Made by a program: the position numbers and the translations under genes. The notes under the pieces are model-generated. The model saw only the letters and a program-made list of their open reading frames with translations, was not told the DNA's origin and made no database searches. Of a DNA stretch of 64,000 nucleotides, positions 42,872 through 52,736 are shown one piece after another (position 1 is the stretch's first letter; each line of letters opens with the position of its first letter). Source of the DNA: Collinsella aerofaciens (GTDB taxonomy: Bacteria > Actinomycetota > Coriobacteriia > Coriobacteriales > Coriobacteriaceae); assembly GCF_028206795.1 (NCBI RefSeq), contig NZ_JAQLFJ010000006.1, positions 1-64,000 of the forward strand, in the 5' to 3' direction.

Positions 42872-43020
42872 CTGGCGCCGCCGCCAAGACGGAAAAGGCG
42901 TTGTGCCACATTTTCGCCAATTGATGTCCGTGTCTGGAGTTTAGCTGTCGATGCTCAAAATGCCATAAACTAGTAACGTTATGGACTTTTTCATTGCGAC
43001 TCAATTGCGAGGATTTCTTT

Positions 43021-45333
43021 ATGGCTGGTAATCACTTTAAGGGCAGCGATAGCGGCCGTCCTGCAGTTCCGCCGCGTCCGAACGGGGCTGGTAAGGCCGG
43101 CACGCCGGGCGGCGCTGGGCAGGGCGGTTCCGGTAAGCGCGTGTCCCCGGGCGAGACGGCGATGTTTACCGCTCTGTACGAGCAGTCTCAAAAGGCAAAA
43201 AAGACCGGCCGTGCAAGAGGGAATGTCTTTGCGGGCGGTGCAACCTCCACGTCGCAGCCGAGCGGGGCCCCTTCGATACCTGCGAACAACGCAGGTGCTG
43301 CCAACGCCGCGAATACCGCCGGCAACGTTAATGCCGGCAAGGCCGCCAACAATACTCCCTCTGCCGGTGGCGCGGGGCTTACGGGTAACCTTGGCACGAT
43401 TTACACCGGCGCCTCCGAGACTGGCACGTTCGCCCGCCTGGATGATAGCGGTGCCGAGTTTGCGGGCTCGGGTTCCAAGGAAGATTATTACGATTTTGGC
43501 TTGAACTACGGTAGCGACGCTTCGTCGAGTTCGACCTCTGACGGTCTGGTCCGTCATCGCCATCGCAAGGGCGAGCGCAAAAAGCGTCACACTGGCGCCA
43601 TTATTGCCGCTGTAGTCGCGGTGCTTCTCGTTGCGCTTGGCGCAAGCGGCTTTATGCTGCTTAACTCGGCAAAGACCGTAAAGAGCGAAGCGAAGGAGGC
43701 TGTCGAGATCGTCGGTGGCCTTAAGGACAAGGTCACGTCGGGCGATTTTTCGACGCTGCCTGACGACGCGAAGAAGATTGATGAGCTCTGCGACAGCATG
43801 AAGGCGGAGACCTCGAGCCCGCTGTGGACGGCGGCTTCGTTTATCCCGGTGTATGGCAGCGACATCAATGCTGCCCGCACCATGATCGACGCCCTGTCCG
43901 ATGTCTCTAGCGGCGCGCTGATTCCCATGGCCGACAACCTCTCGCGGGCAACGCCCGGCAAGCTGTTCCAGGATGGCATGATTAACGTGTCCGCGCTGCA
44001 GGCGGTCGCCGATTCGCTTTCCAACAGCTCGAAGGTGTTCAAGAGCGCCAACGAAAAGATCCAGGGCATTGGCGATACTCATATTTCCCAGGTGACCGAG
44101 CTGGTCGATAAGGCCAAGGACGGCTTTGCCACCCTCAACGGCGCGGTTGACGCGGCGGAGAAGGTCGCCCCCGTCCTTCCCCAGATGCTCGGCGCCAACG
44201 GCCAGACGCGCAACTACCTTATGTACGCCATGAACAACGTCGAGATTCGTGCCTGCGGCGGCTTTGGCGGTTCGCAGGGCCTGATTTCGGTCACCGACGG
44301 CCAGATGTCGATCGGCGAGTTTGTTCCCCGCATTGGACTCAGCGAGGATGAGGCAGTCGAGAGCGTCGACGAAGAGGATGAGGCGCTGTTCGGCAACCAC
44401 AGTAACCTGTACAACTCGGGCAATACCTATTCGCCTGATTGGCCCCGCAACTCGCAGCGTGTCGCAGCCCTGTGGAAATCTCAATATGGCCAGGACGTTG
44501 ACGGCGTCGTGGGTATCGACCCGGTGTTCCTGCAGTATCTGCTGGGCCTGGTCGGTAACGTGTCGCTGCCCGACGGAACGGTTGTCGACGGCACCAACGC
44601 CGCAAAGGTCCTCATGCACGATGTGTACTGGAACTATCCGGTCGAGGAGTCGGACGGCATCTTTGCATCCGTCGCCAGCGCTGCCTTCGACAAGATCCTT
44701 GGCGGTATCGGCGATGTCGATGTTACGAAGCTTGTCAGCGCCGTTGAGCGCGGTGCCGAAGAGGGCCGCCTGATCGCGTGGATGAAAAACGATGACGAGC
44801 AGAACGCTATCAAGGAGATGAACATCGACGCCTCGCTGCCCGATCCGGATGACCCGAGTGAAGATCCCGTTGCTGGTGTCTACTTTAACAACCTGAGCTT
44901 CTCCAAGCTCGACTGGTACCTGAATGCCGATACGCAGATTGGCCAGGGCATCAAGAACGGTGACGGCACATGCTCGTATCGCATCACCGTTACCCTGACG
45001 AACATCATGACGCAGGAGGAGGCCGGCAAGCTGCCCGACTACGTCGCGGCGAGCGCGCCCGATGCCGCGCGCGACGACGAGCGTCTGAATGTCTCGTTGT
45101 TTGCCCCGACGGGCGGCAACATTACTGATCTGACCGTCGAGGGCACCCAGTTTGGTCTTGGCGCCGCTACGTGGCATGGAATCCCCTTCTATTCGGGCAC
45201 CGTTGACCTGCATGCTGGCGAGACGACGACGATCACATATACGCTGACCACGTCAGCCGAGGCGGGGGACAAGCCGCTTACGCTGCGTCAGACTCCTACA
45301 TGCCAGGCGGCTCGCGACAGCGCGTCGGCGTAG
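43021..45333 (+). CDS. DUF4012-domain membrane-anchored protein
   Basis: This 770-aa protein has a low-complexity Gly/Ala/Asn/Pro-rich cytoplasmic N-terminus (about 1-180), a basic stop (RHRHRKGERKKRH), one membrane helix (TGAIIAAVVAVLLVALGASG) and a large extracellular DUF4012 region (YLMYAMNNVEIRACGGFGGS at about 400). DUF4012 proteins occur in Actinobacteria beside cell-envelope polysaccharide genes; biochemical role is unknown. ATG 43021 follows GCGAGGA. The phosphoglucosamine mutase gene lies 83 bp downstream, which supports an envelope link. Confidence 0.75.
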   Translation: MAGNHFKGSDSGRPAVPPRPNGAGKAGTPGGAGQGGSGKRVSPGETAMFTALYEQSQKAKKTGRARGNVFAGGATSTSQPSGAPSIPANNAGAANAANTAGNVNAGKAANNTPSAGGAGLTGNLGTIYTGASETGTFARLDDSGAEFAGSGSKEDYYDFGLNYGSDASSSSTSDGLVRHRHRKGERKKRHTGAIIAAVVAVLLVALGASGFMLLNSAKTVKSEAKEAVEIVGGLKDKVTSGDFSTLPDDAKKIDELCDSMKAETSSPLWTAASFIPVYGSDINAARTMIDALSDVSSGALIPMADNLSRATPGKLFQDGMINVSALQAVADSLSNSSKVFKSANEKIQGIGDTHISQVTELVDKAKDGFATLNGAVDAAEKVAPVLPQMLGANGQTRNYLMYAMNNVEIRACGGFGGSQGLISVTDGQMSIGEFVPRIGLSEDEAVESVDEEDEALFGNHSNLYNSGNTYSPDWPRNSQRVAALWKSQYGQDVDGVVGIDPVFLQYLLGLVGNVSLPDGTVVDGTNAAKVLMHDVYWNYPVEESDGIFASVASAAFDKILGGIGDVDVTKLVSAVERGAEEGRLIAWMKNDDEQNAIKEMNIDASLPDPDDPSEDPVAGVYFNNLSFSKLDWYLNADTQIGQGIKNGDGTCSYRITVTLTNIMTQEEAGKLPDYVAASAPDAARDDERLNVSLFAPTGGNITDLTVEGTQFGLGAATWHGIPFYSGTVDLHAGETTTITYTLTTSAEAGDKPLTLRQTPTCQAARDSASA

Positions 45334-45370
45334 GGTTTTTCTGGTAGCGCAGATAATCGAGTACCATTTT

Positions 45371-45404
45371 GGGGCGGACAGGCAATCTGTTCGCCCCTAT
45401 TTTG
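45371..45404 (+). terminator. Intrinsic terminator before glmM
   Basis: GGGGCGGACAG and CTGTTCGCCCC pair (one wobble) and are followed by TATTTT. It ends 12 bp before the glmM start, so glmM expression needs read-through or a promoter inside the terminator region. Confidence 0.75.
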
Positions 45405-45416
45405 TAAGGAGAGCGC

Positions 45417-46748
45417 ATGAAGTACTTTGGCACCGACGGCTTTCGCGGTGAGGCTAACGTTGGGCTGACGGTAGAGCACGCTTATAAGATTGGCCGTTTT
45501 GTGGGCTGGTATTACGGCGCCAACCGCGAGCGCAAGGCGCGCGTCATCGTGGGTAAGGACACGCGTCGCTCGAGTTATATGTTCGAGGCGGCGCTGGTGA
45601 GTGGCCTGGTCGCGAGCGGTGCGGACGCCTATATGCTGCACGTGATCCCGACGCCGGGCGTGGCGCATCAGACCGTGGAAGGCTGCTTCGATTGCGGCAT
45701 CATGATCAGCGCGAGCCACAACCCGTTTTGCGATAACGGCATTAAGCTCGTCAATAGCGACGGTTTTAAGATGGACGAGGACGTACTGGAGCTCATCGAG
45801 GACTACGTCGATGGCAAGAGCGAGGTGCCGCTGGCCACGGGCAACCACATCGGCGCCACGGTGGACTACATGCAGGGCCGCAACCGCTACATTGCCTCGC
45901 TCATCGCCAGCGCGAACTTTTCGCTGCAGGGCGTCAAGATCGGCATCGACTGCGCCAACGGCTCGGCGTCCTCGGTGGCCAAGCCGGTGTTCGACGCGCT
46001 GGGCGCCGACGTGCGCGTGATCAATGCCGCGCCTGATGGTTTTAACATCAACGTCGACTGCGGCTCCACGCATATGGAGCGTCTACAGCGCCACGTGGTG
46101 GAGCAGGGCCTGGACGTGGGCTTTGCCTATGACGGCGATGCCGATCGCTGCTTGGCCGTGGACGAGCGCGGTCGCGTGGTAGACGGCGACCAGATCCTGT
46201 ACGTGTGCGGCGTGTATCTGAACAAGCACGGGCGACTCTCGGGCGGTACCGTGGTGCCGACGATTGCCAGCAACTTTGGCCTGGTCAAGTCGCTGGAGCT
46301 TGCCGGTCTGAGCGCCGTGACCAGCGGCGTGGGCGACCGTCACGTGTATGCCAAGATGCGCGCGGGCGGCTACAGCCTGGGTGGCGAGCAGACGGGCCAT
46401 ACGATCTTTGGCGATATCGAGCGCACGGGCGACGGCATTATGACCTCACTGCGCGTGATGGAAGTGATTCGTGCCGAGCGCGAGACGCTCTCGCAGCTCA
46501 CGGCTCCGTGCAAGCTGCTGCCGCAGGCGCAGGTGGCCGTGCACGTGGCGGACAAGGACGCCGCGCTCGAGAACATGGGCGTGCAGAACGCCATCGCCGA
46601 GGCCGAGGCTGCGCTGGCAGGCGAGGGCCGCGTGCTCGTGCGCAAGAGCGGAACCGAGTCGGTGATTCGCGTGCTGGCCGAGGCGCCCGACCAAGCATCC
46701 GCCGATGCCGCCATGAAGCGCATCGCCAACGCACTCGAGGCTCTGTAG
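45417..46748 (+). CDS. glmM: Phosphoglucosamine mutase
   Basis: This 443-aa enzyme converts glucosamine 6-phosphate to glucosamine 1-phosphate for peptidoglycan precursors. The phosphoserine loop SASHNP has Ser100; the metal loop YDGDADR is near residue 240; the sugar-binding GGEQTGH and the phosphate-binding RKSGTES are present. The last has Ser where most family members have Pro. GTAAGGAGAG precedes ATG 45417. The conserved structured element copy 2 begins at its stop codon. Confidence 0.92.
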   Translation: MKYFGTDGFRGEANVGLTVEHAYKIGRFVGWYYGANRERKARVIVGKDTRRSSYMFEAALVSGLVASGADAYMLHVIPTPGVAHQTVEGCFDCGIMISASHNPFCDNGIKLVNSDGFKMDEDVLELIEDYVDGKSEVPLATGNHIGATVDYMQGRNRYIASLIASANFSLQGVKIGIDCANGSASSVAKPVFDALGADVRVINAAPDGFNINVDCGSTHMERLQRHVVEQGLDVGFAYDGDADRCLAVDERGRVVDGDQILYVCGVYLNKHGRLSGGTVVPTIASNFGLVKSLELAGLSAVTSGVGDRHVYAKMRAGGYSLGGEQTGHTIFGDIERTGDGIMTSLRVMEVIRAERETLSQLTAPCKLLPQAQVAVHVADKDAALENMGVQNAIAEAEAALAGEGRVLVRKSGTESVIRVLAEAPDQASADAAMKRIANALEAL

Positions 46749-46906
46749 TTACGCGGTTTTACCAAACCGCGTAACTGCTCGACGCTGCAAACGCCCCTAA
46801 GCGGCAATCTGACGTTCAATTTCAAGGGCGCGACCAGAAGGTCAGCGCCCTTTCATTTCACGTCACCTTGCTCGCTTAGGGTCGTTTTCGCTGACGTTGC
46901 CAAGAC
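46748..46906 (+). ncRNA. Conserved multi-stem structured element, copy 2
   Basis: Stem A is identical to copy 1 (46748-46759 with 46764-46775). Stem B is CCCTAAGCG/CGCTTAGGG (46795-46803, 46873-46881). Stem D is TGACGT/ACGTCA, and stem C is AAGGGCGC/GCGCCCTT around the invariant GACC-AGAA-GGTC. Flanks GGCAATCTG and CGCTGACGTTGCCAAGACAT match copy 1. The stems differ from copy 1 by paired changes. Confidence 0.65.
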
Positions 46907-46953
46907 ATTGGCGTCAACATAGTTGGCGTTGGCGATGGCGTGCTGGTCAATCC

Positions 46954-48528
46954 TTACAGCTCGTACAGCGTGGTGAACTTGTCCTGCAGGTAGCTGCAGT
47001 AGTAGCGGGCGTCAAAATCCATGCCGCAGGCACCCTTGATGAGTTCCGGCGCGTCCTTGGCGCGGCCCCACTGCCAAATGTGCTCGCCCAGCCACGCGCG
47101 GACGGGTGCCAAGTCGCCGCTCGCGCAGGCACCGGTAAGGTCGACGCCGTCGCGGCACATGGCCGGCACAAACATGGCATCGTAGGCGCTACCCAGCGCA
47201 TACGTGGGGAAGTAGCCAAACGAACCGCCGCTCCAATGCGTATCCTGCAGGCAGCCGTGCGTGTCGTCGGGAACGGGAATGCCCAGGTACTCGTCCATAA
47301 AGCGGTTCCAAAGCGCGGGGATGTCCTTGGCCGCAGCCTCGCCGGCAAACAGCATGCGCTCGATCTGGTAGCGCACCATAATATGCAGCGGATAGGTGAG
47401 CTCGTCGGCCTCGGTGCGGATCAACGACGGCTGCGCGATGTTCACGGCGCGGTAGAGCGTGTCTTCGTCGACGTCGCCGTAGACCTCGGGCGCGTGACGA
47501 CGCAGCACCTCGAGCAGCGGGCCCATAAAGGCGCGGCTGCGACCCACGGTGTTCTCGAAAAAGCGGCTCTGGCTCTCGTGGATGCCCATGGAGGTGCCGC
47601 CCTCCAAGCACGTGCGCGCATAGGCGGGATTGACGCCCAGCTCGTACATGGTGTGCCCCGCCTCGTGGATGATGCTGTAGACGTTGGAGATGCAGTCGTC
47701 CTCGTAGATGTGCGTCGCGATGCGCGCATCACCCACGGCAAAGCCCTCGCTAAACGGATGCTCGGTAAAGGCAAGCGTGGTGTCGTCCAGGTCCAGGCCG
47801 ACAAGCTTCATAAGGTCGAAGCTCATGGCGCGCTGGGCAGCCTCGGGCACGTGGGCGTGCAAAAAGTCGGCAGCCGGCTGCTGGCCGTGCTCGCCGATGG
47901 CGTGCACGAGCGGCACGACCGTGGCCTTGACCTCATCGCAAAACGCGTCGAAGCTCTTGGCGGAAAGGCCGCGCTCGTACTGGTCGAGCCAAACGTCGTA
48001 TGGATCGCGCTTGGGGTCCATGAGCTCGGCCTGATGCTTAAGTTGGGCGACGATTCTATCCACATAGGTCTCAAAGCTCGCCCAGTCGTTGGCAGCCTTG
48101 GCCTTGTGCCACACGGCGTCCGCCTCGCAGGTGAGCCTGGTCCAGGCCTCGGCTTCTTCGGTGGGGATGGCACTGGCCTCACGTTGATCGCGGCCGAGCA
48201 CACGGATCTCGTCGAGCAGCTGAGGGTCGTCGATTTTGCCGCCGGCGACGGTCTCGCGCGCTAACGAGCGTACGAGCTCAACGGACTTCTCGCTGGTCAG
48301 CAGCTTGTGATGCTCGCCGGCAAGCGTGCCCATGGCGTCGGCACGCGCTGCTGCGCCGTTGGCAGGAGCAATCGTCGCTCCATCGAACTCGGCAATCTTG
48401 AGCAGGTACTCACGAGTCCACAGCTTGCCTTCGAGCTTGCGGAATTTTTTGACGGCCTTATCGACCTTCATGCCTTTGGATGTCTTGCCCGCTGCAGGCT
48501 CGGCCTTCTTATCGAGTTTCTTTCCCAT
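46954..48528 (-). CDS. M32-family carboxypeptidase (Taq type)
   Basis: This 524-aa zinc metallocarboxypeptidase removes C-terminal residues from peptides. The zinc motif HEAGH is at 288-292, followed by the third-ligand region GIHESQSRFFEN; LGVNPAY is also conserved. It has a Lys-rich N-terminal extension of about 30 residues before the first helix. Start at 48528 is the first Met of the frame. It is convergent with glmM and divergent from the pheST leader. Confidence 0.9.
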   Translation of the reverse strand: MGKKLDKKAEPAAGKTSKGMKVDKAVKKFRKLEGKLWTREYLLKIAEFDGATIAPANGAAARADAMGTLAGEHHKLLTSEKSVELVRSLARETVAGGKIDDPQLLDEIRVLGRDQREASAIPTEEAEAWTRLTCEADAVWHKAKAANDWASFETYVDRIVAQLKHQAELMDPKRDPYDVWLDQYERGLSAKSFDAFCDEVKATVVPLVHAIGEHGQQPAADFLHAHVPEAAQRAMSFDLMKLVGLDLDDTTLAFTEHPFSEGFAVGDARIATHIYEDDCISNVYSIIHEAGHTMYELGVNPAYARTCLEGGTSMGIHESQSRFFENTVGRSRAFMGPLLEVLRRHAPEVYGDVDEDTLYRAVNIAQPSLIRTEADELTYPLHIMVRYQIERMLFAGEAAAKDIPALWNRFMDEYLGIPVPDDTHGCLQDTHWSGGSFGYFPTYALGSAYDAMFVPAMCRDGVDLTGACASGDLAPVRAWLGEHIWQWGRAKDAPELIKGACGMDFDARYYCSYLQDKFTTLYEL

Positions 48529-48670
48529 ACCATATCCTTGATCTCGTGAGCCGAGCGCTTCGGGTGGGCGCGCGGCCAGTTTGCACAGCTACCTGCCTTG
48601 TACCCAGTGCGAACAAAACGGAACGCGGCGATGCACACGCAGAATGTGTTATCCTATAGCCCAATGCGTT

Positions 48671-48947
48671 GACGGAGAGGGTTTTGCCCGCCGCGTCGCC
48701 GGCAAGAGAGGGAAGGTCATGGGCTGCGAGCCTTCCTGCGGTGACAAGGGCCAAGCGTTCACTCCCGAGCAGCGACCTCAACGGGCACGCAGCCAGCGGC
48801 GGCGAAGCCCCAGTAGGGAAGCCGTGAGCCTCGCGACAAGGGGCACAGAGTGGGCGCGGCGGGCCAGACATCCGCCGGGTCAAACAAGGTGGTACCGCGG
48901 AATTCAACCGTCCTTGGGCAATGCACATGCCCGAGGACGGTTTTTTT
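48671..48947 (+). promoter_or_regulatory. T-box leader controlling pheST
   Basis: The leader contains the Stem I region (AGAGAGGGAAGG, GGGCTGCGAGCC), a likely specifier TTC (Phe) at 48758-48760 in AAGCGTTCACTCCC, and the T-box AAGGTGGTACCGCGG at 48886-48900. The TGGT (48890-48893) would pair with the tRNA CCA end. A terminator follows (48907-48920 with 48928-48941, then T7). Uncharged tRNA-Phe should favour read-through into pheS. Confidence 0.92.
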
Positions 48948-49033
48948 ATTACCGAACCGGGCCGCGTTTTCACAACGCCAGACGGTGGCAGCCGCCTCGG
49001 CAAACGGAGAGCGCGAGAGACGAAAGGGAAGAC

Positions 49034-50110
49034 ATGAGTCTGATTGATGATCTGGTCAAACTCGAGGAAGAGGCCAAGGAGCTCGTCGCAGGCGCCGACG
49101 ACGCAGCCAAGCTCGAGGCTGCGCGCGTTGAGCTGCTCGGCCGCAAGGGCCGCATCACCGGCCTGATGCGCATGATGGGCAAGCTCGCCCCCGAGGATCG
49201 TCCCGTGATGGGCAAGCGAGCCAACGAGATGCGCCAGCTGATTGAGGGCATGCTCGACGAGCGCAACACCGAGATGAAGGCCGCCGCCCTCAAGCGCGCA
49301 CTGGAGCACGACGCCGTCGACATCACGCTGCCGGGCATCCGTCCGCAGATCGGCCACCAGCACCTGATCAAGCAGATTATCGAGGAGGCCGAGGACATCT
49401 TCTGCGGCATCGGCTACACCGTCGAGTCCGGCCCCATGGTCGACACCTCCTACTACAACTTCACCGCGCTCAACGCCCCCATGGATCACCCGAGCCGCTC
49501 GGCCCGCGATACCTTCTACGTGGTCGACAACAACCCCGGCAGCGTCGCGCACCCCGAGGCTCACGCCCACGGCGAGTCCGACGTGCTGCTGCGCACCCAG
49601 ACTTCGGGCGTGCAGATCCACACTATGGAGTCGCAGAAGCCGCCCATCTACATGATCTGCCCGGGCACCGTCTATCGTCCCGACACGGCCGACGCCTGCC
49701 ACCTGCCGCAGTTCAACCAGATCGAGGGCCTGGTCGTCGACGAGGGTATCACCTTTGGCGACCTCAAGGGCACGCTCGACTACTTTGTTAAGTGCATGTT
49801 TGGCGAGGATCGCAAGACGCGTTACCGCCCGCACTTCTTCCCCTTCACCGAGCCCAGCTGTGAGGTGGACGTGAGCTGCCACGTCTGCGGCGGCAAGGGC
49901 TGCAACTTCTGCAAGCACAGCGGTTGGATCGAGATCCTGGGCTGCGGCATGGTCGACCCCAACGTCCTGATCAACTGCGGCATCGACCCCGAGAAGTACA
50001 CCGGCTTCGCCTTTGGTATTGGCGCCGAGCGCGTCGCGGCCCTGCGCTACGACCTGCCCGACCTCAGAACGCTTATGACGGGCGATATGCGCTTCTTAAA
50101 TCAGTTCTAG
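49034..50110 (+). CDS. pheS: Phenylalanyl-tRNA synthetase alpha subunit
   Basis: This 358-aa class II catalytic subunit charges tRNA-Phe as an alpha2-beta2 tetramer. It has an N-terminal coiled coil, motif 1 around residue 155 (HPSRSARDTFYV), motif 2 (HTMESQKPPIYMICPGTVYR) and motif 3 (GFAFGIGAERVAALRY). The ATG at 49034 follows GAAAGGGAAG; the open frame back to 48581 is the T-box leader. Regulated by the T-box upstream. pheT follows after 160 bp with a long hairpin. Confidence 0.96.
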   Translation: MSLIDDLVKLEEEAKELVAGADDAAKLEAARVELLGRKGRITGLMRMMGKLAPEDRPVMGKRANEMRQLIEGMLDERNTEMKAAALKRALEHDAVDITLPGIRPQIGHQHLIKQIIEEAEDIFCGIGYTVESGPMVDTSYYNFTALNAPMDHPSRSARDTFYVVDNNPGSVAHPEAHAHGESDVLLRTQTSGVQIHTMESQKPPIYMICPGTVYRPDTADACHLPQFNQIEGLVVDEGITFGDLKGTLDYFVKCMFGEDRKTRYRPHFFPFTEPSCEVDVSCHVCGGKGCNFCKHSGWIEILGCGMVDPNVLINCGIDPEKYTGFAFGIGAERVAALRYDLPDLRTLMTGDMRFLNQF

Positions 50111-50120
50111 GCCCGGCGGC

Positions 50121-50213
50121 TTTCCCAAGCACCGCACCTTGCCTTTCAATCGTCGGTTGCGTACCTAAGTACGCGGCCCTCCTCTTTCAAGGCAATCTGC
50201 GGCACTTGGAAAA
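50121..50213. repeat. Long imperfect hairpin between pheS and pheT
   Basis: The arms starting TTTCCCAAGCACCGCA and ending TGCGGCACTTGGAAAA pair imperfectly; the tip is GCGTAC-CTAA-GTACGC. Phrases CACCTTGCCTTTCAA and TTTCAAGGCAATCTGC recur with strands exchanged in the elements at 25705 and 46748, hinting at a common origin. Confidence 0.65.
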
Positions 50214-50270
50214 CCCGTCTCCGTTGCAGTTTTTGGCTCAAAGCCGCATTTATGAAAGGAGACCAGTTAG

Positions 50271-52724
50271 ATGCGCGTTTCTTACGACTGGCTCAAGACC
50301 ATGATCGATATTCCGGAGGATCCCAAGACCCTTTCGGACGAATATATCCGTACCGGCACCGAGGTCGAGGCGATCGACACCGTGGGCGAGTCCTTCGACC
50401 ACGTGGTGACCGCCAAGGTGCTCACCAAGACCCCGCACCCCGATAGCGACCACATGTATGTGTGCTCGGTCGACGTGGGTGACAAGAACCTCGACGCCGA
50501 CGGCAATCCCGCTCCACTGCAAATCGTCTGCGGCGCGCAGAACTTCGAGGCCGGCGACCACATCGTCACGGCCATGATCGGCGCCGTGCTTCCCGGCGAC
50601 GTCAAAATCAAGAAGAGCAAGCTCCGCGGCGTCGTGTCCATGGGCATGAACTGCTCCGCACGCGAGCTCGGCCTGGGCGGCGACCACTCCGGCATTATGA
50701 TCCTGCCCGAGGATACGCCCTGCGGCATGCCGTTTGCCGAGTATGTGGGCTCGAGCGACACCGTGCTCGACTGTGAGATCACGCCCAACCGCCCCGACTG
50801 CCTGTCCATGATCGGCATGGCCCGCGAGACCGGTGCCATTTTCGACCGCGATTTCCATGTGGAGCTGCCCGCCATCAAGGCGGAGACCGGCCGTGCGACC
50901 GACGACGAGCTTTCGGTCGAGATTGCCGACGAGGGCCTGTGTGACCGCTACGTTGCCCGCATCGTGCGCAACGTCAAGGTCGGCCCGTCGCCCGACTGGA
51001 TGGTCAAGCGCCTCAACGCCCTGGGCGTGCGCCCGCACAACAACATCGTCGACATCACCAACTACGTGATGATGCTCACCGGCCAGCCGCTGCACGCCTT
51101 TGACCTCGACACCTTTGCCGAGCGCGATGGCCACCGTCGCGTGGTGGTTCGCGCCGCCCAGCAGGACGAGAAGTTCACGACGCTCGATGGCGAGGAGCGT
51201 GTGCTCGACGCCGGCATGGGCCTCATCACCGACGGCGAGCGTCCCGTGGCGCTGGCCGGCGTTATGGGTGGCATGGATTCCGAGATCGAGGACGATACCG
51301 TTGACGTGATGGTCGAGAGCGCCTGCTTCAACGCCGGCCGCACCTCGCACACCAGCCGTGACCTGTCGCTGATCTCCGACGCCTCCATTCGCTTTGAGCG
51401 CCAGGTTGACGAGACCGGCTGCGTGGATGTCGCCAACGTTACCTGCGCGCTCATCGAAGAGATCGCCGGCGGCGAGGTTGCTCCCGGCTATGTCGACGTT
51501 TTCCCCGCGCCCAAGACCATCGACAGCATTAAGCTGCGCCTGGCCCGTGTGCACGCCATCTGCGGTGCCGACATCGAGCCCGACTTTATCGAGCGTTCGC
51601 TCACCCGTCTGGGCTGCACCGTCGAGCGCGACGGTGAGGACTTCATGGTCACGCCGCCGAGCTTCCGTCCCGACCTGCCGCGTGAGATCGACCTGATCGA
51701 GGAGGTCCTGCGCCTATGGGGCATGGGCCGCGTCACGGCGACCATTCCGGCTGCCAAGAACCACATCGGCGGCCTGACGCGCGAGCAGAAGCTTACCCGC
51801 AAGGTCGGCGAGATCCTGCGCGCCTGTGGCCTCAACGAGACCACGACCTTTGGCTTTGCCGCCCCGGGCGACCTGGAGAAGATTGGCATGTCCACCGAAG
51901 GCCGCGGCTGCCCCGTGGTGCTCATGAACCCGCTGGTGGCCGAGCAGACCGAGATGCGTCGTTCGCTGCTGCCGGGCCTGCTGCAGTCCGTGGCCTACAA
52001 CGAGGCGCACGGTACGCCCAACGTGCACCTGTACGAGGTCGGCAACCTGTTCCACGGTCGCGAGAACGCCAGCCTGCCCAAGGAGACCAAGTCCGTGGCG
52101 GGCGTGCTCTCGGGCCAGTGGAGCGAGCAGTCCTGGAACATGAAGTACCGCAAGCTGCGCTTCTTCTTTGGCAAGGGCATTGTCGAGGAGCTGCTCGCCC
52201 AGCTGCGCATCGAGAAGGTTCGCTTCCGTCCCGTCGAGGGCGAGGGCTACGCTTTCTTGCAGCCGGGTCGTGCGGCCGAGGTTCTGTCCGGCGGAACCGT
52301 GCTGGGCTGGGTCGGCGAGATTCACCCCGAGGCGCGCGAGGCGATGGGCATCGATGAGGTCGTCGTTGCCTTTGAGCTCGACTTGGACAAGCTGATCAAG
52401 GGCGCCCGCAACCAGGAGAACTATCGCGAGTTCTCGCAGTACCCGGCTGTTGAGCATGACCTTGCCATTGTGGTCGACAACACTGTGACCTGCGAGGATC
52501 TTGAGCGTCGCATTACCAGTGCCGGCGGCAAGCTGCTCGAGGGCGTGCGCCTGTTCGATGTCTACCGCGATCCGGTCCGCATCGGTGCGGGCAAGAAGTC
52601 CATGGCCTTTGCGCTCACGTATCGCTCGGATGACCACACGCTTACCAGCGAAGAGGTCGAGAAGGCGCACCAGAAGATCGTCACCAAGGTGTGCAAGGGC
52701 GTAAACGGCGAGGTTCGCTCGTAA
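50271..52724 (+). CDS. pheT: Phenylalanyl-tRNA synthetase beta subunit
   Basis: This 817-aa subunit has the N-terminal EMAP-type tRNA-binding domain (about 40-150), B3/B4 editing domain that hydrolyses Tyr-tRNA-Phe, B5 domain (about 405-475), the catalytic-like core and the C-terminal anticodon-binding domain (FSQYPAVEHDLAIVVDNTVT onward). Full length for the bacterial family. Start ATG 50271 follows GAAAGGAG. Co-transcribed with pheS across a 160-bp hairpin-rich gap. Confidence 0.96.
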   Translation: MRVSYDWLKTMIDIPEDPKTLSDEYIRTGTEVEAIDTVGESFDHVVTAKVLTKTPHPDSDHMYVCSVDVGDKNLDADGNPAPLQIVCGAQNFEAGDHIVTAMIGAVLPGDVKIKKSKLRGVVSMGMNCSARELGLGGDHSGIMILPEDTPCGMPFAEYVGSSDTVLDCEITPNRPDCLSMIGMARETGAIFDRDFHVELPAIKAETGRATDDELSVEIADEGLCDRYVARIVRNVKVGPSPDWMVKRLNALGVRPHNNIVDITNYVMMLTGQPLHAFDLDTFAERDGHRRVVVRAAQQDEKFTTLDGEERVLDAGMGLITDGERPVALAGVMGGMDSEIEDDTVDVMVESACFNAGRTSHTSRDLSLISDASIRFERQVDETGCVDVANVTCALIEEIAGGEVAPGYVDVFPAPKTIDSIKLRLARVHAICGADIEPDFIERSLTRLGCTVERDGEDFMVTPPSFRPDLPREIDLIEEVLRLWGMGRVTATIPAAKNHIGGLTREQKLTRKVGEILRACGLNETTTFGFAAPGDLEKIGMSTEGRGCPVVLMNPLVAEQTEMRRSLLPGLLQSVAYNEAHGTPNVHLYEVGNLFHGRENASLPKETKSVAGVLSGQWSEQSWNMKYRKLRFFFGKGIVEELLAQLRIEKVRFRPVEGEGYAFLQPGRAAEVLSGGTVLGWVGEIHPEAREAMGIDEVVVAFELDLDKLIKGARNQENYREFSQYPAVEHDLAIVVDNTVTCEDLERRITSAGGKLLEGVRLFDVYRDPVRIGAGKKSMAFALTYRSDDHTLTSEEVEKAHQKIVTKVCKGVNGEVRS

Positions 52725-52736
52725 TCTTTGCCGTTC

